A stretch of DNA of 64,000 nucleotides from Phoronis australis (Eukaryota > Phoronida > Phoronidae): assembly GCA_002633005.1 (NCBI GenBank), contig NMRA01000745.1, forward strand, positions 64,158 through 128,157, read 5' to 3'. The notes under the pieces are model-generated. The model was not told the origin of the DNA. It was given only the letters and a program-made list of their open reading frames with translations, and did not search any database. This document shows, one piece after another, positions 22,401-31,324 of the stretch. Position numbers and translations under genes: made by a program. Numbering within the stretch: the first letter of the stretch is position 1; each line of letters begins with the position of its first letter.

Positions 22401-25400
22401 TTTTATTGTAATGTATTGTAGTATTGGTCCTCCCATGACTGACTCCAGTCTTAGTATCTGTCTCCCAATCACTGACTCCAGTTTTTGTAATGTATTGCAG
22501 TATTATTCCACCATTCACTGACTGCTGTCTTAGTATTTGTCTCCTAATCAAGGACTGTAGTTTTGTAATGTATTGCAGTATTATTCCACCAACCACTGAC
22601 TCCAGTCTCTGTTGATGCACACCGATAATTCCCAGATTGCCAATAATTGATCTGACATTGTCACTTTTCCATATTTAACAAGGTGGCGCTGCTGCGCTTG
22701 CATTCAAGTTATCACATTGGACCGTTAGTTCTGCTCTCAAGCTGTTTAAATGTTAAAGGAGGAGTCTTTAATACTCACAGCTGTTTACAGAAAGCAGTCG
22801 ATCTAAGGCAGGGTTACGTAATCAGTGCCAACTGGTGACTGATGTAGGAAACGTGTTGCCATTATTGTGTATGGTCGAAATCCCATAATTATTTTAGAGC
22901 ACGTGGTAAATTGATAGCTGGAGACTGACAGAACATCAAAAATATCTTCGGTCTTAATCTGTCCCATCATTCACTTGCTGTCAGTATCATGTTATCTGAA
23001 TTTGCGTACCAGGGCTTTCTGCACGTGAGCATGATGGCAATTTTGGAAGCAGAAGTTTTGGTAGCAGAAGTCACCGCCCAGGATTCTCCTAGTCATGTAT
23101 TTGACAGAGGGTGTATACTTACTGCAGCCAGCTCAAATGAAAAATTCCAGCGACATTTCAACACCAATGTACGGTCATGCCTTTGCTATCCATTTCCTGT
23201 GGAGTTCGAGGAGAGTTGGTTGTAGATTTCAGTCATGTCTATTTTCCCAATATGCACCCAGGGCGTATTTTCAGAAAAATGTTCTGGGCATATATTCAGG
23301 TACCAGGGCAATCAATCCCTCGATTTTGGGGCCGGATATTGTCCCCATTCGCTTATAAAAAATTAAATAATCAAGCAAAATTCTCCTTGTCAAGCCAAAA
23401 AAACTCCCTCAAAAGATTGAAAATTCTCCTCGGTATTAGAATCGCTTGTCACACAGGCGTCAGTTTGAAACAGTCCAACTTGTTTCTTCTGGCAGAGCCA
23501 ATGAGTGGTGGCAATGGGGTAGAGTACTGTCAGTTGCGGTTGACCTGTGGAAGGTCTTGCGTACCCAACTCCTGCCAACAGTGGCCATGATTTAAGTGTG
23601 TGACAGACTGATATGTGTTTGTGTGTTGTAGCAATATGTTGCTGAGAATGCCAGGTCTGCTCAATACCAAAAAGAAATGGATAAACGGGACAAGGAGATC
23701 GCCATGTTAAGGGCGTCGCTGAAGAACATGGAAGTAGGTATTGTTCTTGGAGCGAAGCTATAATTTCTCTGTAGGTTCAGCACTCGACGCTTAGCTAAAT
23801 GCATTTGGTGACCTGACATAATTCCCAGATCACCAAACGAATTCTAAGGCCACCAAAACGGAAGATCTCAGGCGTCCAAATCAATTCTGAGATTTCCTAT
23901 CCTCCTACCAAAAAAGGTCGAACGGACGTAGCGTCACCCACTCCTCCGATTTCCCCCGTAAATGCCTAAGTGTCAGCGTACCTTCATTCTCTATCTCAAG
24001 TCCTTCCGACAGCGAACTAACATAGAATGCAGACAACCCCATGGACTGGTTGTGCAAATTTCACTGATCTTGCCGGATTTTTTACCAAACAATTCCGACT
24101 TCTGTCTGTTTACTTCCTGACTTTGATATTTTCAGTCACGACTTTGTGGCGACTTAGGAATTTTTCCACGTCCCCAAACACAACCGGAGGTCACATTGGC
24201 GACCTGTGGGTAGCCAAATTGAGTGCTGAGGTTATCACAGTTAGTATTGCCGCTCTCGTGTATGTGGAGTTCAGTTTTGATGTTGTAGATACAACATGGC
24301 TAAGCAAGGACTTGAGCATTGTTTCGCATTTAATGTGTATTACAAATACAGGCTATGTTGAATGTTGGCAAAATTCTGATTGGCAAAAGTGTGACTAAAT
24401 AATTCTGCATTATGACAAGAATCTTTGTAGAGGCTAGCTTTATAAATAGGGGACAAATGAGTTTTGTCAAAAATTCTCTCTCTATCGAAGTTCTTTTATT
24501 ACCTAGGTGGAATATGAATGCGTGGTTAAAACTATTACCAAAAGTCTTTTGACAATTTTGTTGAGTGAAGCTTTTTCGAAAAAATTTTGAATTTTTTTGA
24601 AAATGTGTTTAGTGTTGTGTGAAAGTCTGCCCAGTTTACTACGAGAACAATGGTATGTCAAGTTTTGACTCGGGTGTTGCAGGATGAGCTCAAGCAAGTA
24701 AAGAAAAGAAATAAGCAACTGTGTGTCATCCTGGCCCAAGGAGAAAGTGAGTTGATTGGCTTACTGTCTCCAGCCTTCTCTTTGATTGGATAAACTTCTT
24801 CTGTCGATTGTTTGATTGGCCAACTCTCATCTGTGCATTATTTGATTAGCCAACTGCCATCTGCCTGTTTGATTGGCCAATTGTCAACTGTCTATTGTTT
24901 GATTGGGCAGCCGCTATCTTTATGTTCTTTGATTGGTTAATGGCAGTTTTCAGGCTTCTTCCTCATTGGCCAGCAGCCATTAAGGCCATGTAGGACCTTT
25001 TCAACAACTTTGTACATTTGGCCAAGTATCTTGCAAACTTCAATTTTGAAGCCGAACTGGGTTAATTTGTATCTTATATGAAAGTAGAGAGTCCGTAGAA
25101 AATAATTTTTGACTTTATCGTAATCTGAATCTGCCATTTATGGAATCGTGTGACTATGTCTTTTTAAAAAATTATTGTAAATGTAAAGGGAAAGGTGCAT
25201 TCATACATGTAACTTGGTCAAAGCTTTTTCATATGGATGTTCATTCTTAAGTCTAAAAGATAACAGCTGTTGCAGTTCTCTTAATTGTTGTTTCATGCTC
25301 ATTTATGCAACTCACTGTACTTTACTTGATATGAAAATTGGCCCATCATATCGCTTGAAATTACTCGGCGGGCTTTTATGGTCCATAGTGGCAGGATTTC

Positions 25401-28224
25401 ACCTTGCTAAAAAGTGTGCACAGCATTCAAGATTGACTAACATTGTTCAAACTTTACCCATTTTATTAAGGCTTGGCTAATATTGTTCTGTTTTGGCTAA
25501 TGTTATTCGAGTTTGGCCAATATTGTTCATTAAGCTTTTTGGTTCTACCTCATTCAACATCCCCTCCTCGAGCTCACATAACTTCTCCAAGCGTCTTAAT
25601 GTTAATGCACTCGAGTTTACTGCATGAGACACACGTACGCTCTAATGGATACGTTAATTTTCGTCACCATTTTGTAAGAATCTTTTTTCTTGTGTTCGCG
25701 AGAGGTAAGCAACTTGAATTATCTTTTTTCACCAGCAAATGAATTTCACACTTGTGCACTAACGATTTCCAAGAAACAAGATTTTCTAACCTTGAAACTG
25801 AATGTTGAAAAAGGGAGCAAGTTTTTCAAGGCTTTTAAAAGCCTGCTTTTCCTAACTGGGTCACCGTTTTTGGTTGGTATAAACTGTGGGGGCAAATAAT
25901 TTTAAACTTGGAGGAAAATATCAAATAAGGTAACGTTTGATCAAATGCGGCTTTTTTGTACATGTGTATATTGGTACCTTAAATTGAGCCTATGATGAAT
26001 TCAGTGAAAAAGCTCGCAAGTTCATCTTAGACACTAACAGTGTGTTTTCTTCTTGAAAATTTTTGTCCAGAGAAATTTGACAACTATTATTTTGTTGTGA
26101 AAACACCTTGGTGTTCTTTTTGCTCTTGATTTCTTCTCCACGCGTTATGGAGAGGCTGAGTTGTCAAGCTTTCTTCTTTCATAAGATGATGATTAAAGCC
26201 GTTGTGAATTATATTGTGATACACGAAACATCAATTTCTTCCCATAAAATTACCATCGGTGTAATAAGGGACAGGGGGATAGTTGTGATCTCTGAGAATG
26301 TAACAGTAACCGAAGGTAACCACAGCACATTGGGTGTTCCTGCATAAAGGGCCACTGTTTACAGGCCACTCTTATTTAAAGCACCTGCTTTATTTATGCA
26401 ATGGGAGATTTCCTTGGTTTGATGGCGAATCAACGACGTGGTCAGTCGACTCTGCTTCGTGTGTAACAGATAATCGGAACTGTAGTGGCCGTTTTTCTTT
26501 TGTATTTGTCAGTGAAAGACAAAGCTGACGTGCTGATGCAGCTAGAGGACCTGACCGCAGTCAAAGATGAGCTGACAGAGCAGGTAACTCAGACTCCAGT
26601 ACTCTTTTGATAATGGAAACATTCACGAGTAGGCAGTGACCAGTGGTTTGCATTGTGAATAAGAGCAATGTGGGTGTTGTTGTCTTTGGGGGCATGTTTT
26701 TGGCCCAAATTGTTGAAGTTTACTCGCCATCATTAAGATGTCGTCAGACATTGTGAGGCCCAGTGTGGAGTTATGGAGCTTGTAGACGGCATGTAGGTGG
26801 GTTGTTTTTGGATGACGTTCAGGGCATTTGAACCAGATGACCAGCAGGCCTCTGTAAGGCATGCTTTTAGCTGACCAATGTCTAATTTAGACACTTACTT
26901 CACTGCTTTGCTCAGTTGCTGTGTGCTAAGTTTTGGCCTTCTGGTCAGTAATGCATCGCAAGCTGTATTACTGTCAAAAAGATCTGTCCTTGAGGTAATG
27001 AGCTGGTTCTTTTAAGTGATTCCTTTCCCAAAGAACCGTAGTTGTTTACTCTGTCAACAGGAATGAGTAAAGACATCAATCATGTTGCAGCGCATCAAAA
27101 CTGTGTTGTGTGTGAGAACAGAACTGTGGTGCATGAGAAGTAGAATACAGCTCACGTGATCAGAATTTATAATGATTTTGTCTTCTGATCTGTCTATACG
27201 TCAAATTTCAACATGTTGACTCTGACGGAAAGAGTGAGTTATGACCTCGTGGGAAAAAAATTGATGAAAACAAATAACCGAATATATAACAACGGTCGAT
27301 CTGTACGTAATAATAACCAATGCCAGTTGAAATGTGAACGACTTCTTTACTTAAAATCTGTTGAGATGCATTGTTCAGGAGAAGCTATGCTCCGTAGACA
27401 AAGACTACTGTAACTGTGTTTTCTGACCGTGGGAGTTTTTGTCTTTGTCTTCTCATTCCTGACGACTTTCTTTGTTGTCCACCAGCTGACCGACATAACA
27501 GGCGAGCTTGAGAGAGAACGGTCTAAAGTACACGCCCTGCAGAAGGAGCTGGACAAGTTTAAGGTTGGTGTTCTCTGGGAAAATGTCTTCTTGTTCGAAA
27601 TCACTCGAGTCACAGGTCTTCATCTTGTGTTGGCTGAGATATTTATTCACCAAACCTCTCAGTCGAAAGTGGGAAACTTAATGTCCAGTAATAGAGATGA
27701 AGAACGGTTCATGGTTTTGTTATGTTAAGAGATTGAGAGCAGAAAGCTTTTAACCAACGAGGGTCCCACCTGGCTATTAAATGTGTGATTGTTCACAATA
27801 TGACCTGCTGCATCCATAGTAAAACCTAGTGAATGGTTTTCATCTCCTTCAAAACCATTCGTTTTGAAAGGTAACTTTGGCGTGTATTATATTTCTGGTA
27901 TCAGAGTTATCTGCTTGTGTTGCCAAATACTGCATTTTCAGATGAAGTCATGGAATTGTCATGTAACATCGAGCATCAAAGGCAATGCCAAGTGACCATT
28001 TCTACTTTAAATATTATTCCTTTTTTCTGCTTCCAAGTTCACTTTCTAATCGTGTAAAACGTTTCTTTGCTGAACTATTTTTGTGCGGATGTCGTCCATT
28101 TCCATGACTTGTTCTTTGGCAGTTCCTGGTGAGCTGACGCGCGGTTGAGCCACATGGTGACTGCATTCAAAACCTCTTTACCTTTGAATCTCTCTTGCAG
28201 GGTGGAAAACATACCAAGAACTAA
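16300..28224 (+). CDS. GKAP1: G kinase-anchoring protein 1 (GKAP1) orthologue, 10 coding exons, 360 aa
   Basis: The exons are 16300-16482, 16647-16829, 18572-18649, 21457-21604, 22000-22151, 23632-23733, 24683-24746, 26513-26583, 27486-27563 and 28201-28224. They join without a frame error into 360 codons; vertebrate GKAP1 is about 366. Diagnostic matches are SRFALLKVEDDD at the N-terminus, a basic KKRNKKKKK run, ELRNLAFGK, the acidic QEQWEEWKKLD box, SKLEYQKR, KKFFNRVEEDAGRAIRKELI, then a C-terminal coiled coil (RDKEIAMLRASLKNME, KKRNKQLCVILAQGE, MKDKADVLMQLED, LERERSKVHALQKELDKF) and a short GGKHTKN tail. In vertebrates GKAP1 is a Golgi-associated anchor for cGMP-dependent protein kinase I alpha. 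The first in-frame ATG follows an in-frame TGA 12 bp upstream and sits in a good context (A at -3, G at +4). Introns hold at least four repeat families. Confidence 0.95.
16647..16829 (+). CDS. GKAP1: GKAP1 exon 2
   Basis: 61 codons, acceptor TTTACAG|CTGAGA, donor ACCGAG|GTTTGT. LRNLAFGK is followed by a Ser/Asn/Thr-rich low-complexity stretch and EQWEEWKKLDTE. Confidence 0.92.
17154..17462. repeat. MITE family B copy with an internal insertion
   Basis: The left half (CAGCGGCAGATTTAGGGG, then GGCCATGGCCCCCCTAAAAT, GGCAGTTCGGGGTGCAAAT) and the right end (AACTCAAAATCCTGGATCTG) are separated by about 150 bp of foreign sequence (roughly 17245-17395), lengthening the element from ~160 to ~309 bp. 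Lies in GKAP1 intron 2. Confidence 0.6.
17890..18160. repeat. GKAP1: Dispersed repeat family D in GKAP1 intron 2
   Basis: Shares a block with 24030-24130 and 45055-45115 in varying orientation. In the orientation of 24080 it reads CTGTTTACTTC next to ACCAAATTCCGACT-like and TTTTGTTGGACC-like text. GGTGACCT and GTGACTT recur within it. Confidence 0.45.
18572..18649 (+). CDS. GKAP1: GKAP1 exon 3
   Basis: 26 codons, acceptor TTCCAG|CACACG, donor ATTCAG|GTAATC. Encodes TYEKELQEAMIQSKLEYQKR, matching the LEKALLLSKLEYEE helix of vertebrate GKAP1. Confidence 0.92.
19700..19860 (+). repeat. GKAP1: Dispersed repeat family E, copy 1 (GKAP1 intron 3)
   Basis: GAATATCGGCCCCATTC, then AAAAATCACGCAAAATTC and AAAAAAATTCCCCTC match the order of text at 23325-23430 (GGATATTGTCCCCATTC, AATAATCAAGCAAAATTC, AAAAAAACTCCCTC). 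Confidence 0.5.
21457..21604 (+). CDS. GKAP1: GKAP1 exon 4
   Basis: 148 nt, acceptor TTATCAG|TTTCTC, donor AATG|GTGAGA (phase 1). Encodes a KKKKKK run followed by NFLTLDEFNKLGAGD, the counterpart of the vertebrate TVSLKDF segment. Confidence 0.92.
22000..22151 (+). CDS. GKAP1: GKAP1 exon 5
   Basis: 152 nt, acceptor TCATTAG|GTGGCG, donor AGGAAG|GTACAC. Encodes DDDKKFFNRVEEDAGRAIRK, the best conserved block. GC-richer than its surroundings. Confidence 0.93.
22407..22613. repeat. GKAP1: 78-bp tandem repeat, 2.6 copies, in GKAP1 intron 5
   Basis: TTGTAATGTATTG starts at 22407, 22485 and 22563, exactly 78 bp apart. Each unit carries CAGTATTATTCCACC, ACTGACTCCAGT-like and TTAGTATNTGTCTCC text. 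Confidence 0.8.
23260..23440 (+). repeat. GKAP1: Dispersed repeat family E, copy 2 (GKAP1 intron 5)
   Basis: Second copy of the family at 19700-19860. Same order of GGCCGGATATTGTCCCCATT, AAGCAAAATTCTCC and GATTGAAAATTCTCC. Confidence 0.5.
23632..23733 (+). CDS. GKAP1: GKAP1 exon 6
   Basis: 34 codons, acceptor TTGTAG|CAATAT, donor ATGGAA|GTAGGT. Start of the C-terminal coiled coil (KEMDKRDKEIAMLRASLKNM). Confidence 0.92.
23795..24235. repeat. GKAP1: Dispersed repeat family D, longer copy (GKAP1 intron 6)
   Basis: Begins around ATTTGGTGACCTGA and ends around TTGGCGACCTGTGGGTAGCC. Its middle (CGACTTCTGTCTGTTTACTT) matches the other family D copies. Confidence 0.45.
24683..24746 (+). CDS. GKAP1: GKAP1 exon 7
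   Basis: 64 nt, acceptor TTGCAG|GATGAG, donor GAGAAA|GTGAGT (phase 1). Encodes DELKQVKKRNKQLCVILAQG. A 30-bp tandem array begins directly after the donor. Confidence 0.92.
24751..24985 (+). repeat. GKAP1: 30-bp tandem array of GATTGGCCAA units
   Basis: GATTGG or a one-base variant starts at 24754, 24784, 24814, 24844 (GATTAG), 24871, 24901, 24931 and 24964 (CATTGG). Steps are 30, 30, 30, 27, 30, 30 and 33 bp. Intervening text is CTNTCATCTG-like. It begins 5 bp after the GKAP1 exon 7 donor. Confidence 0.85.
25433..25530 (+). repeat. GKAP1: 20-bp tandem repeat TTGGCTAATATTGTTC
   Basis: Units start at 25473, 25493 and 25513, exactly 20 bp apart, with a diverged unit (TTGACTAACATTGTTC) at 25433. 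Lies in GKAP1 intron 7. Confidence 0.75.
26513..26583 (+). CDS. GKAP1: GKAP1 exon 8
   Basis: 71 nt, acceptor TTGTCAG|TGAAAG, donor GAGCAG|GTAACT. The split Met codon gives MKDKADVLMQLEDL, equal in position to the vertebrate GEMKDKAEILLQ. Confidence 0.92.
27486..27563 (+). CDS. GKAP1: GKAP1 exon 9
   Basis: 26 codons, acceptor CACCAG|CTGACC, donor TTTAAG|GTTGGT. Encodes ELERERSKVHALQKELDKFK, matching the vertebrate LEQERSKVKVLQAELAKY. Confidence 0.93.
28201..28224 (+). CDS. GKAP1: GKAP1 exon 10 (7 codons and stop)
   Basis: Acceptor CTTGCAG|GGTGGA, then GGKHTKN and TAA. A tiny terminal exon whose GGKxxK start equals the vertebrate GGRKGKR tail. Confidence 0.85.
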   Translation, partial: GGKHTKN

Positions 28225-29111
28225 AGGCGTCCGGTCGCTAAAACAATTCAGGGTCTTGACAGTCGTTTTTATTGACATTATCAGCAACTTCGATCACATT
28301 GTTTGCCATGTTAGAGTTGACAAGCCGAAATCAAGAATCTGGTCCCAGGTTTATGAATGGATGTCAGACATTTGATGATCAGTGCCAAAAGTGGGATTAT
28401 CATCATTGGTTTTTATGTTCTGACCTGCATAAATTAGGAATTCTAGTCGAGAGTATGGAGTACACTGTGATTTGCAATAGTCTGTCTGAAAGTAGGCATA
28501 CTTTTATTATAGTAAATTTAGTGCTGGATTTGCTGAATGGCATGCTGTGTTAAACATTTGCAACAAAGGGTAATTCCTGGACGCTCATGTTCATTGTCCT
28601 TTTACCACATCTAATATTTCTGTATACCATACTCCCCCCGGTTACTGCCCACCCCTGAAATTTTCAATTTATCATTTTTAAGCGACCATGACAAGCTTAC
28701 CGCCCGTCCCCTGTTTTTTAGATTCCCAATTTAAATGCCCTGGGTTGTAACCTGACGAGTCCGGTAATCAAAAGTAAAGTCCTTTTTGATTAATGGCATG
28801 AGGTCTGAGCTCTGCTTTTACCGATCACTACTGCCTAAATGTTTATTTTGGCTTTGCATCCAGATTCTAGAGTTTTCACTTAGTGGGGTCTTCAAACTGC
28901 CTTTCTCAACTAACCACCCCACTTCATTTGGGGTAAATAGCTAAATACCTGTCCGTAGTTCGCTTTGCTGAAGTTAAGGAATACCTTTTATTGCCATCTT
29001 CTGATGTGGACTGACCGATGTATTGCCTGTTTATGTTTTGTACTTGAGCACCATGTGTTGTTACTTCAACCAAAAAGTGTACATTAACAATGGTTTCATT
29101 GTCTCATTTGT

Positions 29112-29117
29112 AATAAA
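29112..29117 (+). other. GKAP1: Candidate GKAP1 polyadenylation signal
   Basis: AATAAA about 0.9 kb after the GKAP1 stop, in TTTGTAATAAACTTTC and followed by T/GT-rich text. Position is plausible for the mRNA end but unproven. Confidence 0.35.
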
Positions 29118-29129
29118 CTTTCATCACAT

Positions 29130-31311
29130 TTCTTTGGTGTTTCTCTCAGTGGTTCCGGGAGCATTGGAACATGGCCATTGAGACCCTTGGAGTGAATTGT
29201 GACTTAGTTTAAATTAGTCTTATTGGAACTGATGTTTTAAGTTAAAGCCCATGGAGTAGTAAGTGAACTCTGGGCTTCATAGACGGCATCGAGGAGGTGG
29301 GAAGGAGCGGCAATTTGGTCTTAAGCCACCATCGCAATATTTCCACGGGATAAATATGCTTTGAAATTGTTTCTTCTTTCAAAAGTACTCTTGAAGTGGT
29401 TTGGCGTTGGAAAATTTGCGTCACGTGGTTTCCGAACTTGGAAAGAACTGGCACTATGTTATGGCTTGAATCCATACTCGGCGGTTCGTCACAAAAGTAT
29501 CCAGTTTGGTTTCAACTCTGGAATACGATTTTTCAAATAATATTTGTTGTACTACTGGGGTCGCTCGAAAACTAAAAGTAAACGTTTCTGAGCCACACGT
29601 ACATGGAATTTGTAAGCACACTTTGAAGTGCGCATGTCGCTCCCCGGGGTTAGAGGTTCGGGATTTTTGCTGATTGGTGGAAGGGCATTTCCGGATGATA
29701 TATGTAGGAAATAAATGGGCGCATTTCAATGAAAATTGAAACGGAGTTGTGCGATTTCAATGCGCTGGCAACATTAAATTTCAGCTCAAATTTGGCCAAC
29801 AACCGCCAAATAGCGGCTGCTTCTGGTATGGACAAATCACAAGACCAGGGCAGAGTTCAATAACAGCACCTGGCTAGAAAAGCAAGACTTCGCAAAATTA
29901 CGTGTGCGCGAGATGTTATCTTGTATTTTCAATGAAAGCACTTGATTTTGGCCAGATTTTCGTTCCGCGAGACAGCTGCTCATAAACTCTACCGTGTTCA
30001 TCTGTTAATTTGTTCTGCCTTGTGCTCACGTGGAGTGCAACAATTTCCGCATTCAATGATGGCTTCATGTTAGTATACATGTCTCAAATGAAATGGTATC
30101 CCGTGAATGTTTACCTTCTGAAATTAAGCTTATCGTAAGAAGTCAAGTTTGGGTGATTTTTACCCAAGGGAATGTCGGGCGAGAAAAATTAGCAAGAGTG
30201 CAAGCGTTTGGTTTCGGTCCTCTGTCAGTTGTAGCGAATGGTTTGATTCTTTGAATTATGAGTTGTGATGCCGGGTTGAAAACTGTTTTTAAACAGTTTG
30301 GTTTTGTGATGGTTTAAAGTTTGAGTTGCCAACATTTTTTTTGCCAACTCTGACAATTGCAGATACCATAGTGTGGTCTCCTTGAGATCATAAACCTCGC
30401 ACATTGAAACATACAATTTGCGGTACATTCGTGGGCATTGCCGTTGTTAGCATGTTTCTTTGGTAAAATGATTCGAACTTATTTTTTCACGACGAATTCA
30501 ACTTTTAAATTGTCCGTGTAAGAATGGGGTGAAACTAGTTAAATTTGTTGCTGATTCGTATCTTTGTTTAACATACGGTTTAATAGATTTATACTGGTTT
30601 GGAACGTGTCAGTGCAAACGAATCTGCCAACCATTTCGAAGTGCACAATAAACAGAACTTGGACACATTATTATGAAATGCTAGTCGTAGTCAAAATGTC
30701 AGCAAGGAAAGGATGACGTTTTTGACCGACCATGAGCTTGTGGCTTGAAAACGTCAGCCTCGACTCATAGGCCTATTTAAGATTCCTTCCTGTCAGGAAC
30801 AAAAGATAAAAACGAACATGAAAAGAATCTTACATTGACACTCTCACTTAGGCAACTCGACCAGTTTGCTATCTTTGAAATTCTCTACTTCTTCAGTGAG
30901 ACCACCCAGCTGTAGGCGACCGCAGGCTGCTGTTATCGTCCTTGCTTGGCTAACTTTCCTATCTACAGCTTTACGATTCAGCTAGATGTGCTACAAAATG
31001 GGCCCCTACCAAGGGCCATAAGCCTGCAGACAGCGGTTGGACATTGCCAAAAGCCAGGTGTCATAGTACATGTACAGGTCTCGGTATGAAAGAAATAAAA
31101 ACATGACGTCAAGCTGTTTTAGAGTTAACGAGAACTTAATATGCCCTTCCAAAAATGTTTAAACCACCCTGTGCGACATCCGAGATCCGCAGTTTGACTA
31201 TTTACTAAGTGGTATTATCAAGATAACAGTCAAACTAGCGCGACCTCATCCATAGCGGACCATCCAGGTGTTTCGTATTTTTACCTTACAACGCGGAAGA
31301 TTGTCAAGAAA
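29130..31311. other. Intergenic DNA between GKAP1 and the MetE-like gene
   Basis: No exon recognised. A weakly repeated segment at about 29848-29935 is matched by 33060-33160 (GAGTTCAAT, TGGCTAGAAAA-like and TTTTCAATGA-type words). Confidence 0.4.
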
Positions 31312-31324
31312 ATGGAGAAAAAGT
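31312..31324 (+). CDS. MetE-like tentative exon 1
   Basis: ATG GAG AAA AAG T|GTGAGT has a good start context (AAGAAAATGG) and a donor in phase 1, exactly what the next exon needs. It would give MEKKCPLRTTVIGSYPKP. Only 13 nt, so chance is possible. Confidence 0.45.

Noticed and set aside
23177-23590. 137-codon plus-strand ORF
   Set aside because: It covers dispersed repeat family E in GKAP1 intron 5 and ends before exon 6 without a usable donor.
24027-24398. 123-codon plus-strand ORF
   Set aside because: It overlaps dispersed repeat family D in GKAP1 intron 6 and has no homology I recognise.
24751-24985. CRISPR-like regular 30-bp spacing
   Set aside because: The repeated part is only about 10 bp, the spacers are similar to each other, and the locus is an intron of an animal gene with no cas genes.
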